Source: a virus
Length of the DNA: 25,679 bases
Virus record (IMG/VR): IMGVR_UViG_3300037961_000267
Location: 1 to 25,679 of that record
Reading direction: 5' to 3' (one strand)
Shown: positions 1 to 10,200 of the stretch, in pieces
Numbering within the stretch: the first letter of the stretch is position 1
How the letters are laid out: every line of letters begins with the position of its first letter
Translations under genes and position numbers: made by a program
The notes under the pieces: model-generated
Database searches by the model: none
Told to the model about the DNA's origin: nothing
The model's input: the letters and a program-made list of their open reading frames with translations, nothing else

Positions 1-59
1 AAAAGAAGGGGTTCAGGGAGCCGTAGAGACGGGAGTACCGGTGGCTCTCCTAAATCCAT
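1..59 (-). CDS. Start of a hypothetical protein, 3' end outside window
   Basis: A frame opens at an ATG sharing one base with the preceding stop (TGATG) and runs off the window: MDLGEPPVLPSLRLPEPLL. It is Pro/Leu-rich. The junction type is the same as for the other genes, which is the main support. Too little is visible for a function; it does not look like the start of a large terminase. Confidence 0.45.
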   Translation of the reverse strand, partial: MDLGEPPVLPSLRLPEPLL

Positions 60-220
60 CAGCCATCACCAAACAAGCCACGTTCAAGAACGTCCACGGC
101 TGCGTCGTCTACAGTGTTGTCAGACTTCTCAGCAAGTTTGCGGAGCATGTCAACAATCAGGCGCTTCACTTTGTCGCTGTTAAGAAACGACATCAATACG
201 GGGCGAATAAGAGCGATCAT
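59..220 (-). CDS. Small hypothetical protein, 53 residues
   Basis: A 53-residue frame, MIALIRPVLMSFLNSDKVKR at the start, then LIVDMLRKLAEKSDNTVDDA, ending in ERGLFGDG. It is amphipathic and helical with a short hydrophobic start, but no full membrane span is seen. I recall similar 'LIRP.L..FL.S..VK.L...LL.K.A...DN..DD' proteins in phages, with no assigned function. T7 has its holin in this area; the sequence does not support that call here. The start overlaps the preceding stop (ATGA) and the stop shares one base with the next ATG (TGATG). Confidence 0.78.
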   Translation of the reverse strand: MIALIRPVLMSFLNSDKVKRLIVDMLRKLAEKSDNTVDDAAVDVLERGLFGDG

Positions 221-573
221 GGTTTTGTAGGCCAAGTAGGGTTTGCAAGGTCAGCAGTGTTAGCTGGCAGGTCACGTAACGCTTGCCGATAAGCAGACTG
301 TTCATCAGTCATAGTGCAATCAGACAATGCCCACCAATCAGTCTCGGCAAGACGCTTGTTGCGCTCTTCACGAAGATTGGCAAGGTGACCTGCATTATTT
401 AATTCAGTAAGTTTGTTTTCTACAGTTTCACGAGATGGTTTCGGAAAACTGGCTGGAAACTGCCAAACAAGGGAGTCATAATCACCGTTATACTCCCACC
501 ATCCAGCAGGTCTGTCAGCTTTAGGGTAAAGGGCTCGCAGTGCGTCACCCAGCCTGTGATTGGTTTTGTTCAT
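217..573 (-). CDS. Phage tail assembly chaperone-like protein
   Basis: A 118-residue protein. Its C-terminal half, LREERNKRLAETDWWALSDC followed by TDEQSAYRQALRDLPANTAD and PTWPTKP, is the common phage pattern of the Phage_tail_APC family, usually found next to fibre genes and thought to help fibre assembly. The N-terminal half (YPKADRPAGWWEYNGDYDSL) is less typical and may bind the specific fibre. I chose the ATG at 573, which overlaps the preceding stop as ATGA, over an in-frame GTG at 582. The stop overlaps the next ATG by 3 nt (shared ATGA). Confidence 0.85.
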   Translation of the reverse strand: MNKTNHRLGDALRALYPKADRPAGWWEYNGDYDSLVWQFPASFPKPSRETVENKLTELNNAGHLANLREERNKRLAETDWWALSDCTMTDEQSAYRQALRDLPANTADLANPTWPTKP

Positions 574-1460
574 CGGAGCCACATGGTACAGCAGTAACCA
601 GCATTGAAATCTCTGCGCTCAGAGTTATCGCCTACGTCGCTCTGGTTTGCGTCGTAATGTGCATACCTATCATCATCATAGCCGATCATAGCAGATGAAT
701 CCGTATCTTGACCTGAATTGCTATCTGTTGCAGATACAGTCCATTTGGACTCTAATGTTCCGTTATATGGGTTCCACATGTTGCTTGTAGGAGTAATAAA
801 TCCGTTTTGAATTACTGCTGCAGAGGAAGCATTGTAATCAGTTTGTCGATGGTACTGATAGTTGTTGTTAGTCCACCTGCCTTTACCATCTCTTGCGCTC
901 ATAAATCTTTGACCACCTTTTGTGTTGCTAGTTCCGTCTATCCCACGATTTTCAAGTTCTCGAGTTGTGTAAAAACCGCGATCATCGGCTTGGTTGTTTG
1001 ACATAATTTGCCACCAAGCGTCACCAACCGAGTCATAATTGCCTGTCTTGTAGATAAAATCAACGCCACGACTTCCAAGAATGTCTGAGGCGTTGTTGTA
1101 GGTTATGACGCGAATTTCAGTCGGCCTGTAGTCTCCCCAATCAGCAGAAAACTGGCTTGCACCGCTAATGGAAACGTCATCCATGCCTCTTGAGGATGTA
1201 ATGGCTGTCTTGAACGACAGAGCCATCTCGTCACTGTTAGGTTGACTGCTGTTAGTACCACCTTTCCACCTAGCGACAAGCACCCAGCCAAAATCGCCGC
1301 CCTGGGAGGAGCCAGAACAGTTAAGAAAATAACCGTCCTGAACACCTCCGTTAGGCGTGTCAAATTTATAGACACCACTAGAAAATCCACCTCGCTTCAA
1401 TTCTTGCGGGCTGCGGTAAGCGCCAACATGGTCAGCGCCAGCAGAGTATTTAATAGCCAT
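570..1460 (-). CDS. Fibrinogen-like putative tail adhesin
   Basis: A 296-residue protein right after the tail fibre. Residues 27-65 (SSGVYKFDTPNGG, then FGWVLVARWKGG) resemble the opening of fibrinogen C-terminal-like domains (SGVY..., then GGGWTLV). The rest is rich in Asp, Asn, Ser, Gly and aromatic residues and ends RRDFNAGYCCTMWLR. Such domains bind sugars or N-acetyl groups in other proteins, so a second receptor-binding or tail-tip role is reasonable but unproven. The start has a strong SD sequence (GGAGG) and overlaps the fibre stop by one base, so it should be made together with the fibre. The stop overlaps the next ATG (ATGA). Confidence 0.85.
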   Translation of the reverse strand: MAIKYSAGADHVGAYRSPQELKRGGFSSGVYKFDTPNGGVQDGYFLNCSGSSQGGDFGWVLVARWKGGTNSSQPNSDEMALSFKTAITSSRGMDDVSISGASQFSADWGDYRPTEIRVITYNNASDILGSRGVDFIYKTGNYDSVGDAWWQIMSNNQADDRGFYTTRELENRGIDGTSNTKGGQRFMSARDGKGRWTNNNYQYHRQTDYNASSAAVIQNGFITPTSNMWNPYNGTLESKWTVSATDSNSGQDTDSSAMIGYDDDRYAHYDANQSDVGDNSERRDFNAGYCCTMWLR

Positions 1461-4400
1461 TAGTTTACCTCCGTAAGGTTAAATTTGTATTTTTTGCCGT
1501 TACGGCGGTTCAGCAAGAACAGGTCGTCCTCGCCTTCTTGAATAGTCCAGCTACCCCAGGTTCCATCAACATCGTTAGCACTACCTTCATTGCTAAGGTT
1601 CATGTCGTTGGTGTAGACGTTGCGCCAACGTTTAGAACTGGATCCCAGATCCAAACTGCCATCTGATGTAGGCAGCACATGACCACCAGCAGTAATATCA
1701 ATGCCACTGACAGAACCCATACTATTGCCAGCACCAATACGCATTATGTTGTTAGTGCTGCCGTTGTATTTCTTGCCAACAACAAAGTTAGTGCCACCAG
1801 CGTCAAAGTAAACATAAGGGTCACCGCCTGTATTAGCTTGAGTCTTAATTGCTACTCTGTTGTTGCCTCCGCTGTTTACAAGAGTATCAATACTTGTAAC
1901 TTCAGATGAGCTGCTTGAATCAATATCAACTGTACCATCAACATCCAAGCTGTCGCACTCAAGCTCGCCAAGAATGTTGACGCCGCCAGAAAATGTTTCC
2001 AAGACTTTGCTGTTGTCATGGAAAATCTCAACATCTCCATCAGCATTGACGACGATGGCATCTTCGCCAGTGTATTTACCAATGCGTGTACGATTAGACC
2101 TGATATAAAGATCGCCTGTTCCGGCATCATCAATATATGAATGGCTGCCGTCGTGATAAATGCGTAGGTCACTGCTCTGACCCATTGCAATCTGGTCGCC
2201 ATCCCCGAAACCAAGATTGCCGTGCATCGAAGCACCATCGGTTGCGGTAGAAAACCTTAAAACGTTGTCATAAAAAAGTTGTACGTCAGCATTGCCATGA
2301 ACCTTGATGCCGTCCTCTCCGTTTGCGGGCTGAATAAAAATGTCATCAGCAGCACGGATAAGTATATCATCGCTAGTACACTGGAGGTAAAGGTCGGCAG
2401 TGTTATTTACAACGTTGCTATTAACGCCGTCGTGATAAATCTCTAGGTCATCACCTGCGCCAAGGAGTAACTTCTTGCTATCTTGCAAATCAAGATTGTT
2501 GTGCAAAGTGACATTTCCGCTAATGTCTGCCGCACCATCAACATCTAGGGAGTCGCATTGGACCTCTCCTGTTACGTCGATGCCGTCTGATTTGGTGAGT
2601 AGCTTTTCGGCACCGTAGTAATAAAGGCCAACTGTGCCATCGCTGCCATTACAAACAATGTAATTTGATGTGCCACCAGAGCCGTTGTCCGTTTTAATAA
2701 CTACATTATTGTCATCAGAAAAATTCTGAATAAAAAGATTACCAGTGTAGTTATTGATAGAACTTTCATTACTGGAGTGATAAAGCCGTAGGTCTTCGCC
2801 TGCACCAAGCCGGATCTGGTCGCCGTCTCCCATGTACAGGTCGGATTGCAGGGTTACGTTACCGCTAAATGTGGCAGAGCCGTTATTTGCAACAGTAAAT
2901 ACCGAAGCACCACCAGCAGATGTTGGTGCCATGGCTTCAATCAGTAGACCACTGCCTTGGTTTTTGAGCTGAAGGGAGGCATTGGTTGAATTATTTTCAC
3001 CAATAAGCGCATAACTTGTTGAGTTTATTGACGATACAGTGCTAGAAAACGTCGGACTTGTGTCCGTGCTCGCAGCAGTCAGACGACCATCAGCATCAAC
3101 AGTGAACGACGCTACACCGCTTTGGCTTGCGCCATAGGTGCCAGCAGTAACAGCAGTGCTAGCCAGTTGAGTAGCACCAATAGATCCTGCAGTCACAGCA
3201 ACAGTAATCTGTCCGCTGCCAGGCGTGTCATCGCTAACAGTAATACCAGTACCGCCAACCACATCAGACGTCAATGCAGTGTCGATCTTAGAGTCGATTG
3301 TACCGTCAACGTAGGTTTTATTGGTTGCGTGACCACCTGCAGTAGGAGTAATGGTAGTCAGCTGACCCGTCATGGTTGCACCAGACGTGGTAACAAAACC
3401 ACTGGTGCTAGTAACACCAGCTTGCCATGCACCTGCAGTAGCGTTGTAAACCTTGAGGGTATCTGCTGTCGTGTCAAACCACAGGTCACCATCGTCTAAA
3501 GACGTGGTAGGTGCCGTTGAACTGACTCGATAACGTGCAGCAAAATCGTTTACGCTGCTAATGTTAGATGCAACAGTGTTGACGTTACTAATAGAGCCAG
3601 CAGTGGTGTTTACGTTGCTGATAGAACCTGCAACAGTGTTGATGTTGCTAATGTCGTCTGAACAATTGCTCATTGCAGTGACATTACTGGACGTAGCCAG
3701 TGTGTTCATGTCAGATACAATATCTGCTGTGCCAAGCGTATTCATGTCCGCTACAGCATCAGCGGTGCCCAGGCGACCAATCTCAGTAGCCTTACCTGCA
3801 ACTGCAGTAACGTTTGAATCGTTATTAGCAACAGTAGTGACGTTAGAGCTAATACCTGCAACCGTAGTTACGTTAGAACTAATGCCCGCAACAGTGCTTA
3901 CATTAGCGTTATTACCTGCAACAGTCGTGACATTACTAGAAATACCAGCAACAGTATTGATGTTTGCAATGTTATCTTCAACAGTGTTGATGTCACTGAT
4001 GTTGTTTTCAACAGTCTGAATATCACCGATATTGTTGGCAACAGTTGTGACATCACTAGAAATGCCTGCAACAGTTGTGACTTCAGTTGCCTTAGGAGTC
4101 AGACGGTGGAAACTATAGGTATGCGTAGTCGAAGTAGTTTCGACAAGGCATCCAAATCCAGAAGCCAGAACCGTGCTACCGCAACCAGTAATAGTAACGG
4201 TATTACCAGAACCAGCACCGTTTGCAATAGTAACTGTGCCACCAGAAGGTGTACGGCTAGTGCCAATAACACCAATACTAACGATTGTGCCAGTGCCATT
4301 ATTGACATCTGGGTTAGCAGCTGGGAACGACGTTTCGTTTGCAATAGGTACAAAACCACCAACATCGTCTATCAAGTCAACAATTCTATCGTTGATAGCA

Positions 4401-7267
4401 GCAGTAGTGGCAATGGTAGTGTCGTTATCTGGGAACGCTTGACCATCTTTGATGGTATCGCCAGAACTGATGTTGAAGTAACGTGCGTCAGACGCTGCAG
4501 TAGTAAAGAACGAAGTATCGTTTGCAGTTGCAGTACCTTGCTCGCTGTTAGTAACAACAGTAGCTGCATTCAGTTTTGCACTTGTAATTGTGCCATCGCT
4601 AATGTTTCCGTTGACAATGGTGCCATCAGCAATCTTAGCAGATGTAACTGCATCGTCTGCAAGGTTACCTTCTACAATAGTACCGTCTGCAATTTTAGCT
4701 GAAGTAACAGCATCATTTGCTAAATCTGCTTCTACAATAGTGCCATCAGCAATTTTGGCTGAAGTAACAGCACCATTTGCAATGTTACCAGTCTGGTTTA
4801 CAAAGGTGTCAACATAGTTTTTAGTAGCAGCATCTTGTGCGCTAGTGGGGTCACTAACACTTGTGATACGGCTGGAGCTAACGTCTACAGTGCCTGTACC
4901 GTTAGGGTCCAGGACAATGTTCTGATTAGTTGTGACAGACTTAATCTTCTTACCGTTGACATTAAGGTCTTCCAACAGTGTGTTGACAGACAAAGCACCG
5001 GCAGGGATACTGACAAAACCAGATTGTTGGTCAACGCTAAAGGTATCGCCAACACGGAACTTACCGTTGTGGTCAGTGATAGCAGCCCAAACTTTACCAT
5101 CGTTGAGTTCTTTCTTTTGATGCGACTCTTGGTGCACACCGTTGGGACTTGTACCAGCACCAACAGCATAAGTACCTGCAGCATACTCAGGCAGTGCACG
5201 ATAGTCTACACCAGCACCCACATATTCCATGGTGTGTCCAGCGGACGCAATCATAGATCGCAGGTAGAACTTAACAGCAGAGTTATCAGCAGGGCTGTTA
5301 GAAAGACCAAGGTTTTGCGTACGGTCGTTAGTGTCAGGGCGACTAATAGTAACCGTAAACTCAGTAGAAGAAACTACAGTAGAAGATAGGATTGGATAAA
5401 GGTTACCGCCAACCTCTACAAGCATGTTGCTAGCAGGTCGTAGAGATGTTCCGTGCCAACCAGAATTAGCAGCAACACCGTCTACAGTAAACGTAATGTC
5501 GCCGGAGCTGGGTGTACCTTTGACTAGACCATCAAAGATGTCGGTAGTAGATTTACCATCTGCAACCAAAGAAAACCGACCAAAATCAGTAGTTGATGCA
5601 GCAAGGTTAGCCTGTCCACCGTTGATACATGCAATGTGGAAGTGGTTAAAGAAAGCGTAGCTAGAGGTAATCTGAGTGTAACCATTGTTGGTCACAAAAA
5701 TGCCAGGACCATCCAGTGCAGTGTGGGTGTAGCTGTCCGCAACCATAGAACGGAGCGGAGAGTCGTCGTGAGGTGTCGAACCATCGACAAGAAGACCACC
5801 ACCAGTAGGTGCAGAATCAAGGTCACCTGCGCGGCCTTTGTCTTCATCACCTGCATAGAAGTTGAGGTTGTTGTTGTCAATCTCCGAGTCAGAAAAGTTA
5901 GTGCAGTTCTGAATGTATGGAGATTTGTAGATCATGGCGTCCGGATAGAACGACACGTTCCAACCTTGCGTAGGAGGCAAACCGTAGGTGCTGTCTTCCC
6001 AGAGTGATCCAGTGGCACCACGAGTACCGCTAGCTTTCACACCTGTAAACGTCATGTTATGCAGGTATGTACCACTGTTTACGCGGAACAAGCTGTTTGT
6101 TTCTGTAGCCTGAGTTGGGTGAACAATGACGTTACGGACAGACGCACCAATGATTGCGACGTCACGCTTTTGAATGTCAATAGGTGCAGCCTCTTGATAG
6201 ATGCCAGGAGCGACCAACACAACGCTGCCATCACCAAACGTAGAGTCACTGTTAATAGCCTCTACAGCAGCTTTAATCGATGCTTTAGGGTTAGAGATAC
6301 GGTGACCTTCGTTGTTGTCGTTACCGTTTACAGAGTCAACATAGATAACCTTTTCAAGCTTTGTAAACGTACCGCCAGATGTAACTCCATCCCATTTACT
6401 ACCATCCCAAATGTGCAACGTTTGGTCGTTATCATTTTGATACCAAATCTTACCGGTTTGGAATGTAGATCCAGAGGGAGTACCGGTTTGTACAAGCCCA
6501 TCGTGGCGAGTCTTTGCTGCAAGAGCAGTAAAGATGTTGTTGTCAGTAGGTGATGGATTTTGTGCATCTTGCTCAGCGTTGTTGATGATGTCGCTGTTTT
6601 TGATGCGATCAAGATCAACAGAGTTGGCAGTGATGCCCAAAGTGACCTGACCACCAGTGCCAGTCTTGTTAAGACCAGTGCTGTCAACCAACACGTCAGT
6701 CTCAAGGGCTGTGTCGATCTTTGCAGAGATACGATTCTCGATTGCTTTGCTAGTTGCAATCTGGGTATCTACGTCAGTCCAAGTCTCATCACTGTGCAGG
6801 GTCTCAGTTTCGTTGTCCCAGGTTTCCTGCTCCAGGTACTGTTTGTTTACAGCATCTTTAGCATTGACAGGATCTGCCATATCGGTGATCCTGTTGTCGT
6901 TCAGATCAACGTTAGTGCTGAATGAACCATTTTCTTGTGTGACGTACTGATCTTTAATTTCCTGAACAGCAAAATTGTTCTGCTCAAAGTTGTCGTTAAG
7001 ATCCTGTGAACGGATGGATGAGCCAGCAAAGAATGTAGCCTTGAGGTCATCAACATCCGTCTCACGGAAGATACGAATAGTTTGGCTGGAGGTGGGGGTC
7101 AGCGAAACAAATTGAATAGTAGAGGCTGTTGGAAAAGTGTATGCAGTTGTAGCTTGAGTTACGCCGTCAATACTTACTTTGACGTCGGTCTCATCAATAT
7201 ATTGAAATGAAAAAGAGAACGGTCCAGTTGTACCGTTCCCAGGAGTAGTATTAAATGTGACAGCCAT
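1460..7267 (-). CDS. gp17: Tail fibre protein (gp17), 1935 residues
   Basis: The receptor-binding side fibre, far longer than T7 gp17 (553). The N-terminal ~150 residues are the T7 fibre attachment domain (IRIFRETDVDDLKATFFAGS, SIRSQDLNDNFEQNNFAVQE). Residues about 304-570 look like a right-handed beta-helix (KVIYVDSVNGNDNN at its start). About 832-910 has 20-residue repeats (AVTSAKIADGTIVEADLAND) and about 1058-1240 has 11-residue repeats (ISSNVTTVAGN), likely fibrous shaft. About 1469-1780 has beta repeats around DLRIYHDGSHSYID and GTGDLYIRS. The C terminus (KRWRNVYTNDMNL, DDLFLLNRRNGKKYKF) shows no clear S74 chaperone. The start has no SD sequence. The stop overlaps the next ATG by one base. 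Confidence 0.94.
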   Translation of the reverse strand: MAVTFNTTPGNGTTGPFSFSFQYIDETDVKVSIDGVTQATTAYTFPTASTIQFVSLTPTSSQTIRIFRETDVDDLKATFFAGSSIRSQDLNDNFEQNNFAVQEIKDQYVTQENGSFSTNVDLNDNRITDMADPVNAKDAVNKQYLEQETWDNETETLHSDETWTDVDTQIATSKAIENRISAKIDTALETDVLVDSTGLNKTGTGGQVTLGITANSVDLDRIKNSDIINNAEQDAQNPSPTDNNIFTALAAKTRHDGLVQTGTPSGSTFQTGKIWYQNDNDQTLHIWDGSKWDGVTSGGTFTKLEKVIYVDSVNGNDNNEGHRISNPKASIKAAVEAINSDSTFGDGSVVLVAPGIYQEAAPIDIQKRDVAIIGASVRNVIVHPTQATETNSLFRVNSGTYLHNMTFTGVKASGTRGATGSLWEDSTYGLPPTQGWNVSFYPDAMIYKSPYIQNCTNFSDSEIDNNNLNFYAGDEDKGRAGDLDSAPTGGGLLVDGSTPHDDSPLRSMVADSYTHTALDGPGIFVTNNGYTQITSSYAFFNHFHIACINGGQANLAASTTDFGRFSLVADGKSTTDIFDGLVKGTPSSGDITFTVDGVAANSGWHGTSLRPASNMLVEVGGNLYPILSSTVVSSTEFTVTISRPDTNDRTQNLGLSNSPADNSAVKFYLRSMIASAGHTMEYVGAGVDYRALPEYAAGTYAVGAGTSPNGVHQESHQKKELNDGKVWAAITDHNGKFRVGDTFSVDQQSGFVSIPAGALSVNTLLEDLNVNGKKIKSVTTNQNIVLDPNGTGTVDVSSSRITSVSDPTSAQDAATKNYVDTFVNQTGNIANGAVTSAKIADGTIVEADLANDAVTSAKIADGTIVEGNLADDAVTSAKIADGTIVNGNISDGTITSAKLNAATVVTNSEQGTATANDTSFFTTAASDARYFNISSGDTIKDGQAFPDNDTTIATTAAINDRIVDLIDDVGGFVPIANETSFPAANPDVNNGTGTIVSIGVIGTSRTPSGGTVTIANGAGSGNTVTITGCGSTVLASGFGCLVETTSTTHTYSFHRLTPKATEVTTVAGISSDVTTVANNIGDIQTVENNISDINTVEDNIANINTVAGISSNVTTVAGNNANVSTVAGISSNVTTVAGISSNVTTVANNDSNVTAVAGKATEIGRLGTADAVADMNTLGTADIVSDMNTLATSSNVTAMSNCSDDISNINTVAGSISNVNTTAGSISNVNTVASNISSVNDFAARYRVSSTAPTTSLDDGDLWFDTTADTLKVYNATAGAWQAGVTSTSGFVTTSGATMTGQLTTITPTAGGHATNKTYVDGTIDSKIDTALTSDVVGGTGITVSDDTPGSGQITVAVTAGSIGATQLASTAVTAGTYGASQSGVASFTVDADGRLTAASTDTSPTFSSTVSSINSTSYALIGENNSTNASLQLKNQGSGLLIEAMAPTSAGGASVFTVANNGSATFSGNVTLQSDLYMGDGDQIRLGAGEDLRLYHSSNESSINNYTGNLFIQNFSDDNNVVIKTDNGSGGTSNYIVCNGSDGTVGLYYYGAEKLLTKSDGIDVTGEVQCDSLDVDGAADISGNVTLHNNLDLQDSKKLLLGAGDDLEIYHDGVNSNVVNNTADLYLQCTSDDILIRAADDIFIQPANGEDGIKVHGNADVQLFYDNVLRFSTATDGASMHGNLGFGDGDQIAMGQSSDLRIYHDGSHSYIDDAGTGDLYIRSNRTRIGKYTGEDAIVVNADGDVEIFHDNSKVLETFSGGVNILGELECDSLDVDGTVDIDSSSSSEVTSIDTLVNSGGNNRVAIKTQANTGGDPYVYFDAGGTNFVVGKKYNGSTNNIMRIGAGNSMGSVSGIDITAGGHVLPTSDGSLDLGSSSKRWRNVYTNDMNLSNEGSANDVDGTWGSWTIQEGEDDLFLLNRRNGKKYKFNLTEVN
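3547..4092 (-). repeat. 33-bp periodic repeats inside the tail fibre gene
   Basis: A run of imperfect 33-bp units codes for 11-residue repeats such as ISSNVTTVAGN and ISNVNTVAGS, broken in the middle by a LGTADAVADMNT section. The Val/Ile spacing fits a triple-stranded fibrous shaft. Near-identical units sit next to each other around 3840-3960. Confidence 0.8.
4560..4771 (-). repeat. 60-bp tandem repeats inside the tail fibre gene
   Basis: Three good copies and one degenerate copy of a 60-bp unit start near 4771, 4711, 4651 and 4591 (minus strand). Each codes for a 20-residue unit of type AVTSAKIADGTIVEADLAND. The register is exact, so the array can change copy number without breaking the frame. 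Confidence 0.85.
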
Positions 7268-7280
7268 TTAGGTTAATTTG

Positions 7281-10200
7281 TTAGCGTGGACGTTTGAGTA
7301 GTTCTTGCGCCTGATCGTATAGGGCGTTACTACGTTCTGAATCCTGACTTTGTAGATATTTAGCACCTGCTTCTTTTTTCCGTGCGGAAATAAGTCGGAT
7401 AACATCTGCATCTTGACGTAGGGAACCCCATGCTCTTGCACGTGCACGATTGATGACGTATGCAATTCTTTCGTTGTGGTGGTATGACATAGGATCTTTA
7501 CGACGACGTCCTGATTGGATGTCTTGTTCCATCTCTTTAAGAGATTCGATTACTCTAGGTTCAGTGGCAATCTTTGCAAGTTTGTCCTCCAGACCTTGTT
7601 CACCAATAGCCTTTTGGAACAATGACCTGACCTTAGGTGAGTCACTAAGGTTAGTACCATCAGGAGCTGAGTAGACAGACATACGCATGTCGTAGTTACT
7701 ACGCAACAAAAGCTGACGGCCCGGTGACGGATCAAGGTTTAGTTGGATCGGGCTAATCATGTTGAACATCCGTGTGAGAGGATGCCAATCGTTGATGATT
7801 TTGCCAGTGAGAATGTCGTACTTATATGGCAGCTCTTCCTGAGCTAGGAACTCAGTAGTGAGGTTGCGGTTGCGAATTTGATCGGTCCAGCTAGAGCTGA
7901 GTTCACGCATACCAGGGTTGATAGCACGACCAATTTCGTTACGGAGAGACGACATCGGTACTGTGTTGTTCATCAGACTGGCTGCAATCTTCTCAAACTT
8001 TTTAGGGTCGTTACCAAACAGGTCAAAGACTTGCTGCAGACCTTGCAGATAGGTCTTAGTAACAAGACCTTTTGCCATGATAAGAGAAGTTCCTACAAGA
8101 CCTTTTTCTACCCACTCATCACCCATCAGACGTTGGTTATCACCAAGATCACCAATCATTGCAAACAGGTTGGAGAAAGGTTCCATAGAGTCATAGCTGA
8201 CCCATACATCCCCTAACTTAATAGAACGTGGTTTCCAACCAGCGGCTTCCCATACACGTCTAAGAGCGATGTCAGCAGGTCCATTGCCGCTCAGGTTGCC
8301 GTTCAGATAGGCTTGAGATGCCATAAATGTGACAGCAGATCCGACGGCTAGCCTGCCGTTTTGCAAGGCTTTTGCGTTTGCCAGTTCGAGATCGTTGGTA
8401 ATACCATACTGCCGGACGTTGTCCAGTTGACCTGGCTTTGCTGCCCAGATGTCATTGAACTCTTTGACAAACAAGTTAAGTCCAGGCACATGTTTGAAGC
8501 TAAACTCAAGCCCATTGATACCTGTTCGTGCAAACAAATAGAAAGGTTTGAGGAGAGGCTGTGAATCGAACAAAGCATCCATAGACTTACCAAAACCTGT
8601 AACGTCTTTAGTAAGAGTTGCCTCTTGTTTCATGTACTTCAACATGTCATCACTAACACTACCGTCAACAGCATCAAAGATCTCAGCATACTCACGTGCT
8701 TCGACTTCTTTGATCATTTGCGGCGTGATGTCAGGAATGATGCCTGCACTCTGTGCTTCAAACGCAGCATTCATTGCCTTTTCTTTAGCCCTTGCACGGG
8801 CCAAAATCATGGTAAATGCATCGTCTGTTGCAGCCATCAACTTAGACGAATAAGTCAAAAAGTTGACGTTGTTTAGCATCCGTGCAACGTTGGTGATGCG
8901 GAACGCAGCCTTGTCACCAGCAGTGCCTCTGGTTTCTGCCCAATGGGTCATCAATTCCCACTGCTCATCTGCAGGAGAGTATTCAGCGTACCTGCTCTTG
9001 ATATTGCTTAGTTCACCAGACCAATAAGCTTGTGTCCTAGTCTTGAAGTATTTAGCTGCTTCAGGAATCGTTTGAACCATAGCGTTGGCAGATGCCAATG
9101 CAGTACGCAATGCACTTGCATCGCTAAATCCGTTGCCTACAAACTGTGCAAGACCACCAACCATCTGTGCCATAGGGCGTGTGAAGACGGCTGTGCTTGT
9201 GCCCATGATGGCCCGAAGGGGAGTCTTAGGTCCACTAAGGACACTGTTGATCATCACACCTTGCAGTTCACGAATGAGCTGTCCTGTTTTTTTGACACCA
9301 GATGCAGTGGTTTCACCTTTCAAACGACGACGCATGAATGCATCGAAGTCAGTCCAGTTAAGAATGTCATTAGACATAGAGAATGCTTCTAGCACAGCGT
9401 GCAAAAAGTCATCGCGGGGTGCCTGGCGTGCAAGGTCAAGCATCATGTCAACCTGTGCTTTGCTTGATTCATGAGCTGCTGCAGCTACTTCATCAGCAGT
9501 CTTTTTGGCTAATGCAGGGTTCTGTGCCGCCAGGGAACGGAACTCTTGGCTAATCGTGTATCGGGCACGTTTGGTTTCAGTCAAACCGACAATCAAGTTG
9601 TCACGGATGGATTTGACAGGACCATCAACATCTGTGATGTCTACAAGTTTGATTAGTTCTCGTGAACCAATGGATAAGTCACGGAGTTTCTTAAACAACG
9701 ACACGTTGACCAAGTCAGCCGCAACTACGTTCTCCATCGACCAGGTCACGATGTTGTCCTTGCCACCAGTCATGAATGGAACATCATCCATGATCGGTTT
9801 CCAATACTGCTCAGGAGTCAGTTCACCAGCATCCCTGCCACCGGTAACAATCTGCATTTTTTCAAATGCACTTCCGAAAGTTTCTTCAAAGGACTTACGC
9901 TTTGAACGCAGGTCTGCCAGTAGACGTTGCAGGCGGGCTTCACCAAAAAACTGTTTGGCTACCTTAAGGTTGATTTCTTTAGTGCCGTAGCCTTCGTTTG
10001 CATAACGTTCGGAAGCAGTCGGGGTAATGATATTGTCGGTGCTACCCGCTTCAGCTCCATATTCTTTGTGGATACGCTCAGCTTGTTTGTGGATGTCGTA
10101 AGGGCTTCCCATAGAGTTCGGCGAACCCTGATGAGCATCAGCAATAGGTTTGTTTTTGTGACCACGGAACTCTGGGTCTGCCATTTCGACACGGCCCTTC

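Noticed and set aside
13-66. 17-residue minus-strand frame (MADGFRRATGTPVSTAP)
   Set aside because: It starts inside the 53-residue gene without a ribosome site; the frame starting at 59 uses the TGATG junction seen elsewhere.
59-220. Holin, by analogy with T7 gene order
   Set aside because: No complete membrane-spanning segment is visible; the protein is amphipathic and charged.
1460-1800. Self-cleaving S74 chaperone domain at the fibre C terminus
   Set aside because: The C terminus lacks the recognisable S74 region and length; it ends in a short KRWRNVY...KKYKF segment.
3122-4702. Long plus-strand frames opposite the tail fibre (for example 4106-4702, 198 residues)
   Set aside because: They mirror the repetitive fibre gene, have biased low-complexity composition and no ribosome site; the minus-strand frame is clearly the gene.
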